Position numbers and translations under genes: made by a program | Notes under the pieces: generated by a model | Seen by the model: the letters and a program-made list of their open reading frames with translations, nothing else | What the model was told of the DNA's origin: nothing | Databases searched by the model: none | Shown: piece after piece, positions 37,802 to 47,297 of the stretch | Layout of the letters: every line of letters begins with the position of its first letter | Position numbering within the stretch: the first letter of the stretch is position 1 | DNA from: BOG-1184 sp049514575 | GTDB taxonomy: Bacteria; Fibrobacterota; Chitinivibrionia; Chitinivibrionales; Chitinispirillaceae | Direction of reading: 5' to 3' | Assembly: GCA_049514575.1 (NCBI GenBank) | Contig: JBEKUX010000005.1 | Span: 19,433 to 83,432 of the forward strand | DNA: 64,000 nt

Positions 37802-38983
37802 ATGATAACCAGGTCAAAAATCAATGATTTCGCTCAAGTCTCGATGTTTTCGACCGAGACTGGCTGCGAGGAATTTTTTATCGCCGTAAAGACGTTTCCG
37901 GGCATGGTTTTTTCAAAAGCGATTGAAGAACTGGCAGGAAATTATTCGATGGCGCTCAAACGCGCCGGATTGTCGGACGATACCACGGCTTTCAGCAGAC
38001 TCTTTGTGAGCGACATTATCAACCAGAAACCGATCCTGCTCCGGTCATCGCTTTTTGGCCATTTGACAAAGGGCGCACTGTCGGTGATCGAGCAGAAACC
38101 GGTCGACAGCGGGCCGCTTTCACTGTTGTCCTGCCACCTGCGCAGCAGGAAAAACGGGTTTACCAGGAGACGCACCGACCTCTCCGCTGACGGCTGGCAG
38201 AGCAGCCTGCTGCTGGGCGGCAGCAATTATTCGCTTCTTTTTACCGCCAACTTCGCCGCAAATGGCCCGTTCGACTCCTACGCTCAGACTGAAAATATTT
38301 TAAAATCGCTCGCTGCAACCATCGCTCAGAACGGCATGCAGCTCCTTAACAATACGATACGAACATGGATCTTTGTCCGCGATGTGGACAATCACTATAA
38401 GGAAATGGTGCGCGCCCGTAAAGATTTCTTTGCCGCCAACGGACTCACCGATAAAACGCGGTATCTTGCCAGTACCGGGATACAGGGTGAAGGAGTTCTC
38501 CCGGGACAGGTGGTGACCGTCGATTCGCTGTCGGTTGGCGGGCTGCGGCCGGAACAGATAGTCCGCATGGAAGCGCCGACCCATCTCTCACCGACCATTG
38601 TGTACGGAGTCACCTTCGAGCGGGGGCTGCGCGTCAGATTCGGCGATCGTTCTCATCTGTATATATCAGGCACGGCCAGTATCAATAATAAAGGCGAGGT
38701 GTTGTTCATCGGCGATGCCGAGCAGCAGACGCGGCGTACCACCGAGAATATCCGGGCGCTGCTTGCGCCGCACCGGGCGACCATTGACGACATGGCGTAT
38801 ATCATCGCCTATGTGAGAAATTTTCACGACAGAGAACGGGTGGGGAAAGTACTTGACGAGGAAATCGGCACTACTGTCCCGCTCATATTTGCGGAAGCTC
38901 CGGTCTGCCGTCCCGCATGGCTGGTGGAACTCGAGGGGGTCGCAATCATACCGGATACATCTGAATTCCCGCCGTTTTGTTGA
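37802..38983 (+). CDS. Rid-family protein, chorismatase (FkbO/Hyg5)-like
   Basis: This 393-residue protein has a C-terminal YjgF/Rid-type half (about 270-393), with LYISGTASINNKGE, ENIRALLAPHRATIDDMAYI and VELEGVAI. The N-terminal half resembles the region preceding it in chorismatases and related two-domain Rid proteins. Chorismatases split chorismate to pyruvate plus a dihydroxy or hydroxybenzoate; Rid proteins more broadly act as deaminases of reactive enamines. I cannot decide between these. I chose the ATG at 37802; a TTG four codons earlier is possible, and neither has a strong ribosome binding site. It stands alone between the GT-C gene and a convergent GGDEF gene, so context gives no pathway. 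Confidence 0.66.
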   Translation: MITRSKINDFAQVSMFSTETGCEEFFIAVKTFPGMVFSKAIEELAGNYSMALKRAGLSDDTTAFSRLFVSDIINQKPILLRSSLFGHLTKGALSVIEQKPVDSGPLSLLSCHLRSRKNGFTRRRTDLSADGWQSSLLLGGSNYSLLFTANFAANGPFDSYAQTENILKSLAATIAQNGMQLLNNTIRTWIFVRDVDNHYKEMVRARKDFFAANGLTDKTRYLASTGIQGEGVLPGQVVTVDSLSVGGLRPEQIVRMEAPTHLSPTIVYGVTFERGLRVRFGDRSHLYISGTASINNKGEVLFIGDAEQQTRRTTENIRALLAPHRATIDDMAYIIAYVRNFHDRERVGKVLDEEIGTTVPLIFAEAPVCRPAWLVELEGVAIIPDTSEFPPFC

Positions 38984-39061
38984 CCACCGCTATTCAAGTT
39001 TTTCACGGCAGCATCCGTGCAGAAACGATGTCAATCCCGATGGATCCTGATCAGCGGACGT

Positions 39062-40456
39062 TCACGTTCCGGAAGGTGACGGGGCTGTGGTTTGCGCCAA
39101 AGGCATGCGCCCGGTACGGCGGTCAATGGCATAACAGGAACCTTCCCTGCTCTTGACGTATTTCCTGACTTCACCGGCGACCGAGATCAACTCGGCGACG
39201 GATTGAAAATTACGCGTTTTATTGGTGACTACCGCCACCGAGATGCTCATAAGCGGAACCCTGCGGCTTTCACCCCGCCGGTTGACCAATTCTATATACC
39301 CGTTGCGCGCATCCGTGCTGTTATAGAACGAATGAATTCCCTTATCAAAAAAGGTGACCACCGACTTTGCAAAAATTTCCCATTGTTCATACCCGGTTAT
39401 GGCCACGAAATCGTCCCCTCCCTCATGCCCTATGAAAACACCGCCCATGTTGTTCTTCTTCGCCGCCAGACGCAGACAATCCCGCATGAAGATAATTACC
39501 TCGTCGCCTTTCGTGAATCCATACTTGTCGTTATAGGCCCTGAAGTTGCTGAGATCGCAGTACAACGCGCACATAATATCGTCGTTGGCGAGGCAATCGT
39601 TGAGATAATTGAAGATTGCGATATTGCCCGGCAAACCGGTGAGCGGGTTGTTCACCATTGTTTCATCATGCTTGCGCTGGAGCGCCACGCTCATTTCGTT
39701 GAGTGCGGAAGCCACCTGTCCGATTTCGTCGTTCCGGACAATCGGTATGCGGGCATCCATTTTCCCTTCAGCGATTTGACCCGCACATTTGCTGAGCCGC
39801 CGAAGGGGAAACAGCAGCATTGTAAAAAGCAGCACCGCGAAAAGCGCCTGTACAATAACAATCAGACCGCCGATGGCAAGGCACTGGTAGACAACCCCGT
39901 CATCGGCGGCGCTCGGAGCAAGCGTCGCTACTGCAACTCCATTTTTATCTTTACCGTACGCAAAGGGAACCCAGAGAATAATGGTTTTTTGCTGCGGATC
40001 GGTTTCGTAATAATACGGCATGCCATTCGGCATGTCCTCAAAGCCCCGTCGGGCGATTACCCTGATAATCGTCGCGAGTTCCCGATCGCTTGCCGCCGGC
40101 TGGGGGGCAAGCTGACCGTTGACTATATGGACAAGAACATTTCCTTTTTCGCCGTAAAGCGTTAAATTGCCGATTTCCAGCGATGTCGCCTCCTTGATTA
40201 TCCTGTTGTTAATGGCTTCCGGTGACAATGCACTGGCACCGGCGATGCGTTCGATCCGCAATTTGAGCTTTGAAGCGGTATTCTGACAGTTCAGAATTGA
40301 TTTTTCCGTACCTTGACTGTGTTGATTGTACAGCACCGTCATGATGAACAGCGCGATGGTAAGAATCGTCAGGAGGATAACTATCATGACAATTTTTGTA
40401 ATAACCGAATGTATGTTGAAAATCTTCATAGACCATGACGTTAGAGGATGCTGCAT
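39062..40456 (-). CDS. membrane GGDEF-domain protein with HAMP (putative diguanylate cyclase)
   Basis: This 464-residue protein has two transmembrane helices (about 18-40 and 190-215) enclosing a periplasmic sensor region. A HAMP domain follows (about 215-265, FPLRRLSKCAGQIAEGKMDARI), then a GGDEF domain (about 275-440). The signature reads GHEGGDDFVAI, so the motif is GGDDF and not the standard GG(D/E)EF. The metal-binding LYCDLSNFRAYNDKYGFTKGDE segment is good. It may still make cyclic di-GMP or may only bind GTP. No allosteric RxxD is evident before the motif. The start is uncertain between 40456 and 40429, with no clear ribosome binding site. It is divergent from the YIP1-like gene. Confidence 0.82.
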   Translation of the reverse strand: MQHPLTSWSMKIFNIHSVITKIVMIVILLTILTIALFIMTVLYNQHSQGTEKSILNCQNTASKLKLRIERIAGASALSPEAINNRIIKEATSLEIGNLTLYGEKGNVLVHIVNGQLAPQPAASDRELATIIRVIARRGFEDMPNGMPYYYETDPQQKTIILWVPFAYGKDKNGVAVATLAPSAADDGVVYQCLAIGGLIVIVQALFAVLLFTMLLFPLRRLSKCAGQIAEGKMDARIPIVRNDEIGQVASALNEMSVALQRKHDETMVNNPLTGLPGNIAIFNYLNDCLANDDIMCALYCDLSNFRAYNDKYGFTKGDEVIIFMRDCLRLAAKKNNMGGVFIGHEGGDDFVAITGYEQWEIFAKSVVTFFDKGIHSFYNSTDARNGYIELVNRRGESRRVPLMSISVAVVTNKTRNFQSVAELISVAGEVRKYVKSREGSCYAIDRRTGRMPLAQTTAPSPSGT

Positions 40457-40655
40457 TCTGAACTGCCGTCAGGTATAATAATACCGTAAAAAACTTGCGT
40501 ATGCAAGTGCGCGTTCAAATTTTATCTGCGGCTGCACGGTCCGGGGCAACCGACGGATAAGCAGGCGTCGTATAAAAATTTTACGGCCGTGTACCCGTCA
40601 AACTATATTTTCCGTTTGGGCCTAAGCCTAAACAAAAACGGAGCAATCGAACGTC

Positions 40656-41426
40656 ATGAAATGCTTACGCTGCGGGTATCAGGCAACCGAGCACCACCTC
40701 CGCTATTCCTGTCCGCTGTGCGGTTTCACTACGGTCACGGACGCCCTGGGTTCCGCTCCGGCATCCGGAGAAACCGCCCCCTGGGAAACCTTTTCGGCCG
40801 ACCGGGCGCCGTTGAAAGCGATTGTCATCAGTTTCTATAATTCACTCTTCAAACCGGAACGTTTTTTTTCCGTTCTCGGCACTACCGCATCGACCGTCCC
40901 CGCCTTTATCTATGGACTCGTGACAGGAAGTGCCGGCGTTTGTGCAGGACTCCTGTGGAACAGCTTTCTGCCATTATCGTTTTCATCGGCCATTTCAGGC
41001 GCGGACGTGATCAACGATTATCACGACGCCCTCTCTCCCCTTTCAATCATTGCGACGCCGGTTCTCCTGGTTGCACAACTCCTGCTGGTGGCCGTGGTTG
41101 TGCACGCAATGCTGTGGATTACTAAAAGTAAAAAGAAAACATTCTCCGTCACCTTTAAAACGATCTGCTATGCGGAAGGCGCAGCGCTCTTTCAAATTAT
41201 TCCAGTGGCGGGCGGGTTCCTTGCATTCGCAGGATGGCTGTACCTGGTCATTTCCGGAATTCATGCCGCGCAGGGAATAAGCGTAAAACGGGTTTGTGTC
41301 GTTCTGCTGGCGCCCCCGCTGGTTCTGGCTGCAATCACCACGGCAATATTCATCCTCGGCATTATCGTATTCGTGTCTCTCGGCGGATCACAAACCGACC
41401 TTCTTTCGCTTTTCAGGCACCGCTGA
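40656..41426 (+). CDS. YIP1-family membrane protein with zinc-ribbon N-terminus
   Basis: This 256-residue protein begins with a four-cysteine zinc ribbon (Cys3, Cys6, Cys19, Cys22 in MKCLRCGYQ and SCPLCGF) and a polar linker. Five hydrophobic segments follow between about 80 and 250. The pattern ITKSKKKTFSVTFKTICYAEGAALFQIIP is typical of bacterial YIP1-domain proteins. Function is not known for this family in bacteria. It is followed 100 bases later by a CapA-like gene in the same direction. Confidence 0.68.
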   Translation: MKCLRCGYQATEHHLRYSCPLCGFTTVTDALGSAPASGETAPWETFSADRAPLKAIVISFYNSLFKPERFFSVLGTTASTVPAFIYGLVTGSAGVCAGLLWNSFLPLSFSSAISGADVINDYHDALSPLSIIATPVLLVAQLLLVAVVVHAMLWITKSKKKTFSVTFKTICYAEGAALFQIIPVAGGFLAFAGWLYLVISGIHAAQGISVKRVCVVLLAPPLVLAAITTAIFILGIIVFVSLGGSQTDLLSLFRHR

Positions 41427-41528
41427 TTTTTTTTGATTTGATAGGAACAGGCAGCGACCCGAGGCAAACCGGTTTGGTCATCAGGCTTTTGTTGACTTGC
41501 AGAGGAAAACCCAGGTATTTTTTACTGA

Positions 41529-42389
41529 ATGACCGTAAGAAGCCTTCTCATTATTTTCTTTTTTTTCTCAAACGCCCTTCCGCAGGTCTGTATCAGTTTC
41601 ATCGGTGACTGCACCATAGGCTGCGATGTCCGTTGGCCCGTCTTCGACCGTTATGCGGAACAATACGGGTACGGGTATTTTTTTTCAGGCGTCAAAAGCA
41701 TATTAGCTGCCGATGATTACACGGTGGCGAACCTCGAAACGACGATCATCGACTCCGGAATACCGATCGAAAAACAATTCCGGTTCCGCGGCAAACCGGA
41801 GTACCTTGCCATCCTTAAAGAAGGAAGCGTCGAGTGTGTCACCATCGCCAATAACCACACCTGGGATTACGGGGATTCGGGATATGCCCAGACCGGACGG
41901 AACCTCACCCGGTACGGCATCGATTATTTCGGCTACGATAAAATCCTTACGAAAGAAATCAAGGGCGTGCGGTTTGCGTTTATCGGCCAGAGTTTCTCTC
42001 TGCAGGATTCGATTCTTTCCCGTATCAGAGCACTCCGGGACTCGGTCGATTTCATCGTCGCGGTAGTGCATTGGGGAAACGAGCGTGAATATCAACCCGA
42101 CAAAAAACAAAAAGCAATGGGACATGCCTTGATCGACGCCGGCGCCGACCTTGTAGTCGGGCACCATCCCCACGTTCTTCAGCCCATCGAAAAATACCGG
42201 GGGCGTTATATCGCTTACAGCCTGGGGAATTTCGTATTCGGGGGTAATATTAACCCGCGCGACAAACGGACAACCATTCTTCAGGTCTTTTTTACAAAGA
42301 ACGAATTGCCCACCGTGAAAGAAATTCCATGCAGGATATCATCGATCGATACCGCCAACGATTTCCGCCCGGTCCTGTCACCGAAATAG
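41529..42389 (+). CDS. CapA-family metallophosphoesterase-like protein
   Basis: This 286-residue exported protein has a signal peptide (about 1-17) and the CapA/PgsA fold. Motifs in order are FIGDCTIG, VANLETT, IANNHTWDYG, VVHWGNE, VGHHPHVLQP and YSLGNFVFGG. These supply the metal-binding Asp, Asn and His residues. CapA proteins act in poly-gamma-glutamate capsule export or modification in Bacillus, but most family members have unknown substrates. No capB or capC partner is here. It converges with fhs. Confidence 0.86.
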   Translation: MTVRSLLIIFFFFSNALPQVCISFIGDCTIGCDVRWPVFDRYAEQYGYGYFFSGVKSILAADDYTVANLETTIIDSGIPIEKQFRFRGKPEYLAILKEGSVECVTIANNHTWDYGDSGYAQTGRNLTRYGIDYFGYDKILTKEIKGVRFAFIGQSFSLQDSILSRIRALRDSVDFIVAVVHWGNEREYQPDKKQKAMGHALIDAGADLVVGHHPHVLQPIEKYRGRYIAYSLGNFVFGGNINPRDKRTTILQVFFTKNELPTVKEIPCRISSIDTANDFRPVLSPK

Positions 42390-42436
42390 TCCCTTTCCCG
42401 CATGGCGGCTGTTTTCCCTTGTCGACACAACTACGG

Positions 42437-44077
42437 TCAGGTTAATCCTACTGCCCTGCCATTTGGTAAAATTCTGATTTTTGCCGCAGCAGGAATTTTA
42501 GGTAATCCGGGCATGGTCACGATGTTTCCGCAGACGGCCACGATAAACCCGGCGCCGGCCGAAAGACGCAGTTCGTTCACCGTGATCCGGAAATTCTTCG
42601 GCCGGCCGACCAACTTCGGATTATCGGACAGTGAAAGCGGGGTTTTGGCAATGCAGACCGGCAGGTTCCCGTAACCGTGTTTTTCGATGGTTGACTGTTC
42701 GCTCCGTGCGGACGCGTCGAAATCGACGCCGTCAGCGCCGTACATTTTCTGTGCGATGGTCAGTACCTTCCGCTCAATCGGTTCCTTCAGATCGTAGAGA
42801 AATCCGGAACGTTTTTTCCCGTTCCGGCCGATTGAGCGCAGCACCGCCTGCGCCAGAGCCTCGGCACCGGCGCCGCCTTTGCGGTAGTTTTCGGCAACCA
42901 CGGCCTCAACTCCCTTTTTCCCGCAGAACCGTATGACGGCGCCCAAATCTTCCGGCCGGTCATTGTCGAACCGGTTGATGGCCACGACCGGCTCTATCCC
43001 GAAATGCCTGATGTTCTCAATGTGTTTTGCCAGGTTACCCAGACCGCCTTCGGCAGTGTAACCGCCGTGATATGCCATGGCCTTTGCGGTCGCGACAATC
43101 ACCACGGCCCTGGGATAAAGGCCGGCGATACGGCACTTGATATCAAAGAATTTTTCTGCGCCGAGATCGGTGCCGAAACCGGCCTCGGTCACCACATAAT
43201 CGGACAATGCGAGCGCCATGCGTGTGGCAATAGCGCTGTTCGTGCCCTGCGCAATGTTGGCAAACGGGCCGCCGTGAACGAATGCGGGCGTTCCCTCGAG
43301 CGACTGCACGATGTTCGGATTGACAGCGTCACGTAACAGCACCTGCATGGCGCCCACGGCCTGTATGTCGGCAGGCCGTACCGGCTCGCCGCGGAAAGTG
43401 AAGGCGATCACCATTTCGCTCAGCCGCCGGCCGAGGTCATGGTAATCTGCGGCAAGGCAGAGGATCGCCATGACTTCACTCGCCGGTGTGATATAGAAAC
43501 CGTCCTTACGGGGAATTCCGTGCTTGACGCCTCCTAATCCTACAAATATTTCACGAAGCGCACGGTCGTTCAGGTCAATAACTCTGCGGAGAACGATGCG
43601 GCGCGGATCAATCTGGAGCTCGTTGCCGTGCTGAAGATGGTTGTCGAGCATTGCCGCCAGAAGGTTATTTGCCTTTTCGACCGAATACATGTCTCCGACA
43701 AAATGAAGATTGATGGATTCCGACGGACATACCTGGGAACGGCCCGCGCCCGTGCCTCCGCCCTTGATGCCGAAATAAGGGCCGAGTGACGGTTCGCGAA
43801 GACAGATTGACGAGCGTAACCCAAGCCGCCGTAATGCATCGGCGAGGCCGATGGTCGTGGTGGTTTTCCCCTCGCCCTGAGGAGTCGGCGACATTGCCGA
43901 AACAAGGATAAGGTTTCCCTGCTTCTTCCGTTTCCTCGATTCGAGTTCGGAGAACGGCACCTTGGCGATGTAATGACCGCTGGGAAGAATCGTTTCCGGA
44001 TCAAGCCCCAGTTCCTGCGCCACCGCGTGAATACGGCGGGGCGGAAGTTCGCTGCGTACTTCTTTTTTATTAACCAT
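42437..44077 (-). CDS. fhs: formate-tetrahydrofolate ligase
   Basis: Fhs joins formate to tetrahydrofolate using ATP, feeding one-carbon units into purine and serine metabolism. The 546-residue protein has the P-loop TPQGEGKTTTTIG (about 66-78), LREPSLGPYFGIKGGG and the INLHFVGDM segment. The second signature region reads GGTGAGRSQVCP, where typical enzymes have GGAAGGGYSQV, so it is a divergent member. Length is near the family norm (about 555). The ATG at 44077 has a weak AGAGAG upstream. It is divergent from argC and convergent with the CapA-like gene. Confidence 0.93.
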   Translation of the reverse strand: MVNKKEVRSELPPRRIHAVAQELGLDPETILPSGHYIAKVPFSELESRKRKKQGNLILVSAMSPTPQGEGKTTTTIGLADALRRLGLRSSICLREPSLGPYFGIKGGGTGAGRSQVCPSESINLHFVGDMYSVEKANNLLAAMLDNHLQHGNELQIDPRRIVLRRVIDLNDRALREIFVGLGGVKHGIPRKDGFYITPASEVMAILCLAADYHDLGRRLSEMVIAFTFRGEPVRPADIQAVGAMQVLLRDAVNPNIVQSLEGTPAFVHGGPFANIAQGTNSAIATRMALALSDYVVTEAGFGTDLGAEKFFDIKCRIAGLYPRAVVIVATAKAMAYHGGYTAEGGLGNLAKHIENIRHFGIEPVVAINRFDNDRPEDLGAVIRFCGKKGVEAVVAENYRKGGAGAEALAQAVLRSIGRNGKKRSGFLYDLKEPIERKVLTIAQKMYGADGVDFDASARSEQSTIEKHGYGNLPVCIAKTPLSLSDNPKLVGRPKNFRITVNELRLSAGAGFIVAVCGNIVTMPGLPKIPAAAKIRILPNGRAVGLT

Positions 44078-44242
44078 GATCGCTCTCTATAGTTCAGTTG
44101 CCGCGGTAAAAATGAAAAATACATAACCGCTCACGCGTAAATACACCCAGCCGAAAAGACAATAAAAAAACGTTAATAATGCGATTTAAGATTGACGAAA
44201 ATTATTTTCTATATTTATTACCATAAACATTAAGAGTGCACT

Positions 44243-45271
44243 GTGGCAAAAAAAATCAGAATAGGCATCCTTGGCGGAACGTCATACACCGGCATCGAAC
44301 TGGTGCGGCTGTTGGCAGGTCACGAAATGGCCGCCATCGATTTTGTCTCGTCGCGGTCCAGTTCCGGCGAACCGTATTCAAAAATCTTCCCGGAAATCAA
44401 AAACATTTTCGATGCAGTACTTATCGCGCCGGACGAAGCCGTGACCAAGACAGTTGATTGCGTATTTTCCTGCCTCCCCCATGCAGTTTCCGCCGAACTG
44501 TGCATGCCTTTTATCAATAACGGCATCAAAGTCATCGATCTTTCTGCGGATTTCAGGCTGAAGAACCCTGCCACCTATGAAACATGGTACAAGCATAAGC
44601 ATCCTGCCGCACATCTTCTTGCAGATGCGGTGTATGGCCTGCCCGAGCACTACCGGAAACAGATCGCGCATGCGAAAATAATTGCGAACCCCGGCTGTTA
44701 TGTGACCAGCGTGCTTCTGCCGCTCCTGCCGCTTTTCAAGGCAAAGGAATCGAAGATCGAATTGGTGATTGTTGATTCTAAATCAGGGGTCAGCGGGGCC
44801 GGACGGGCGCTCAAGCAGAACACTCACTTCTGCGAAGCGCACGAAAATTTCTCTGCATATTCCGTCGGCCACCTGCACCGGCACACGCCTGAAATGGAGC
44901 AGGAACTGTCCTTTGCGGCAGGAAGACCCGTGACCCTTACCTTTTCGCCCCATCTTCTGCCGATCAACCGGGGCATTCTTTCGACGATCTATATCAAAAC
45001 GACTCTTTCGGCGCAGGAGTGTACCCGGATCGCGGCCGCAGCGTATGGCAGCGAACCCTTCGTACGTATCCGGGAAGCAGACGATCTGCCGGACGTGCAC
45101 AACGTGGCTTTTACGAACTACTGCGACATCGCCTTTACCGGAGGGACCGATGGTCGTCCGGTCATTGCTGTATCGACACTTGACAATCTCACAAAAGGAG
45201 CGTCCGGCCAGGCGGTGCAGAATATGAACATCATGTTCGGATTTCCGGAAACAACCGGACTGCCGCGTTAA
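44243..45271 (+). CDS. argC: N-acetyl-gamma-glutamyl-phosphate reductase
   Basis: ArgC reduces N-acetylglutamyl phosphate to the semialdehyde with NADPH in arginine synthesis. The 342-residue protein has the nucleotide-binding GILGGTSYTGIEL at residue 8, the catalytic cysteine in ANPGCYVTS (about 153), and SKSGVSGAGR. The catalytic histidine is in VGHLHRHTPE. The start is a GTG at 44243. argB follows 12 bases later and argD soon after, so this is an operon; it lies divergently from fhs over a 165-base AT-rich gap that should hold the promoter. Confidence 0.96.
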   Translation: MAKKIRIGILGGTSYTGIELVRLLAGHEMAAIDFVSSRSSSGEPYSKIFPEIKNIFDAVLIAPDEAVTKTVDCVFSCLPHAVSAELCMPFINNGIKVIDLSADFRLKNPATYETWYKHKHPAAHLLADAVYGLPEHYRKQIAHAKIIANPGCYVTSVLLPLLPLFKAKESKIELVIVDSKSGVSGAGRALKQNTHFCEAHENFSAYSVGHLHRHTPEMEQELSFAAGRPVTLTFSPHLLPINRGILSTIYIKTTLSAQECTRIAAAAYGSEPFVRIREADDLPDVHNVAFTNYCDIAFTGGTDGRPVIAVSTLDNLTKGASGQAVQNMNIMFGFPETTGLPR

Positions 45272-45283
45272 CACAGGCGAACC

Positions 45284-46069
45284 ATGAAAACGGTCTGCAT
45301 AAAAATCGGCGGTGCCACGGTTGACGCCGCAGGACTCCTTCGGGAGCTTGGCCGGGGCATTGCCAAACTCCCGGCCGCGACGTTCCCCATTATTGTGCAC
45401 GGCGGCGGAAAAGACATCAGCAGATTTCTGGGTCTTCTCAACAAGGAGTTCACCTTCGTTGAGGGAATGCGGGTAACGGACGCCGAAATGGTAGCAATCG
45501 TCCAGATGGTGCTCTCCGGCGACGTTAATAAGCGCATTGTCAACGCCCTGCTTAGAGAGGGCGTTACGGCTGTCGGCGTAAGCGGCGTGGACGGCAATCT
45601 TTTTGAAGCCTCAAAAATGCTTATGCACGGACACGATATCGGCTTTGTCGGGAAAATCGACCGGGTGACGACCACGATCATCGAGGTGTGCCGGCGGCAC
45701 CGGCTCGTGCCGGTGGTGTCGCCGATCTCACGCGACGCATCGGGCGGCACCTACAACGTCAACGCCGATCTCGCGGCAGGCGAGCTCGCCATGGCGCTGA
45801 GGGCCGACGACCTCATCTATGTCTCCGACGTTCCCGGGGTCATGGTCGACGATGTGGTGGTGAAAAAAATCCGTACCGGCGAGATCGAAGGGCTCATATC
45901 GCGCGGCCATATCACGGGCGGCATGATACCCAAGATTCGCTCCGCCGCCGAAGCGGTGCACCGCGGAGTCAAACGCGTGCACATCTGCGGCTGGAAGGGC
46001 AGTTCGACGCTGGAACAGCAATTAACAAAAGTGACTGCCATGGCGCCCGGCACGGTTATCTGCGCATAG
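45284..46069 (+). CDS. argB: acetylglutamate kinase
   Basis: ArgB phosphorylates N-acetylglutamate. The 261-residue protein shows the amino-acid-kinase features KIGGATV at residue 7, IIVHGGGKDIS near 36, VSGVDGNLFEA near 97, YNVNADLAAGELAMAL near 157 and GGMIPKI near 207. It lacks the N-terminal helix of arginine-inhibited enzymes, as the E. coli type (258 residues) does, so it may be less sensitive to arginine. It is 12 bases after argC and 46 bases before argD. Confidence 0.95.
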   Translation: MKTVCIKIGGATVDAAGLLRELGRGIAKLPAATFPIIVHGGGKDISRFLGLLNKEFTFVEGMRVTDAEMVAIVQMVLSGDVNKRIVNALLREGVTAVGVSGVDGNLFEASKMLMHGHDIGFVGKIDRVTTTIIEVCRRHRLVPVVSPISRDASGGTYNVNADLAAGELAMALRADDLIYVSDVPGVMVDDVVVKKIRTGEIEGLISRGHITGGMIPKIRSAAEAVHRGVKRVHICGWKGSSTLEQQLTKVTAMAPGTVICA

Positions 46070-46115
46070 CTTTACGCCTGAATGACTTTTTTCCTATCAC
46101 GCGGGGTCGTATCGC

Positions 46116-47297
46116 ATGAAGAAGTCCGACTATAACGATTTATTTGTGAACACCTTTGTCCGGAGCGGTGCACCGCTCGTCAAGGGTAAGGGTTCCTATC
46201 TTTATGACGCGGAGGGGGAAAAGTTCCTCGACTTCGGCACGGGCATTGCGGTCAACGCCATGGGTCATACGCATGCGAAACTGGTGAAGGTGCTGAAGGA
46301 CCAGGGATCGAAACTGCTGCATGTATCGAATTATTACATCACTCCCCCGCAGATCGAAATCGCGCAACTGCTGGTAAACCACAGCTTCGGCGACCGGATA
46401 TTCCTGTGCAACAGTGGCACCGAAGCAATTGAAGGCGCGATAAAATTCGCCCGGAAATGGGCAAACCAATTTTCTCCCGAAAAATACCATGTGTTGTCCT
46501 TTAACGATTGCTTTCACGGCCGGACCTACGGCGCCCTGAGCGCGACGGCGCAGGAGAAGTTCCACAAAGGGTTCGAGCCCATGGTGCCGGGTTTCCATTA
46601 TGCGCCTTTCAACGATATCGCTGAAACGAAAAAAATCATCGACAAATACCCGTTTGCCGCCATTATTATCGAGCCGCTGCAGGGTGAAGGAGGCGTGAAT
46701 GTCGCCCGGAGCGAATTTCTCGGTTTCCTGCGCGAGCAGGCCACCGCACAACATATCGCCCTTATTTTTGACGAAATACAATGCGGTATGGGCCGGACAG
46801 GCGCCCTGTGGTGTTATGAGCATTACGGAATAACGCCTGATATCATGACCGTCGCCAAACCGATCGGCGGAGGACTGCCGCTCGGCGCAATCATCTGTAC
46901 CAATGCCGTTGCAGATGTCATTAAGCCCGGTGACCACGGCACCACCTTCGGCGGCAACCCCTTGACGTGCGCTCTCGGCTGTGTGGTGCTGAAAGAAATC
47001 GCGAAAAAAAGTTTTCTCAGGAGCGTACGGGAAAAAGGCGACTATCTCGGGAAAAAGTTAAACGCGCTGAAGCAGAAATTTCCGATCATCGAAGACCTGC
47101 GGGGCAAGGGGCTGCTGATAGGAGTGAGGTTCACGGCGGACCCGGCGCCCATAGTTAACAAATGCAAAGAACTCGGGCTTCTGCTCATCAAGGCCGAGCA
47201 CAATACAATCAGATTCATGCCGCCGCTCGTCGTGAAAAAGGAAGAAATTGACAAGGCGGTTAAGATATTTGAAGAAGCTTTATCAGCAATAAAATGA
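46116..47297 (+). CDS. argD: acetylornithine aminotransferase
   Basis: ArgD is a PLP enzyme that converts N-acetylglutamate semialdehyde to acetylornithine. The 393-residue protein has FCHG-like DCFHGRTYGALSAT near 130, the PLP-phosphate region CNSGTEAIEGAIK near 92, IFDEIQCGMGRTG near 213 and the Schiff-base lysine in TVAKPIGGGLPLGA near 244. GTTFGGNPL follows near 270. It is third in the argC-argB-argD run and may also serve lysine synthesis. A 341-base gap separates it from argG. Confidence 0.95.
   Translation: MKKSDYNDLFVNTFVRSGAPLVKGKGSYLYDAEGEKFLDFGTGIAVNAMGHTHAKLVKVLKDQGSKLLHVSNYYITPPQIEIAQLLVNHSFGDRIFLCNSGTEAIEGAIKFARKWANQFSPEKYHVLSFNDCFHGRTYGALSATAQEKFHKGFEPMVPGFHYAPFNDIAETKKIIDKYPFAAIIIEPLQGEGGVNVARSEFLGFLREQATAQHIALIFDEIQCGMGRTGALWCYEHYGITPDIMTVAKPIGGGLPLGAIICTNAVADVIKPGDHGTTFGGNPLTCALGCVVLKEIAKKSFLRSVREKGDYLGKKLNALKQKFPIIEDLRGKGLLIGVRFTADPAPIVNKCKELGLLLIKAEHNTIRFMPPLVVKKEEIDKAVKIFEEALSAIK

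Noticed and set aside
44160..44235. TTGACG with a TTATTA-like hexamer as the argC promoter
   Set aside because: The -10 element is too far from consensus to assign; a promoter is likely in the gap but not located.
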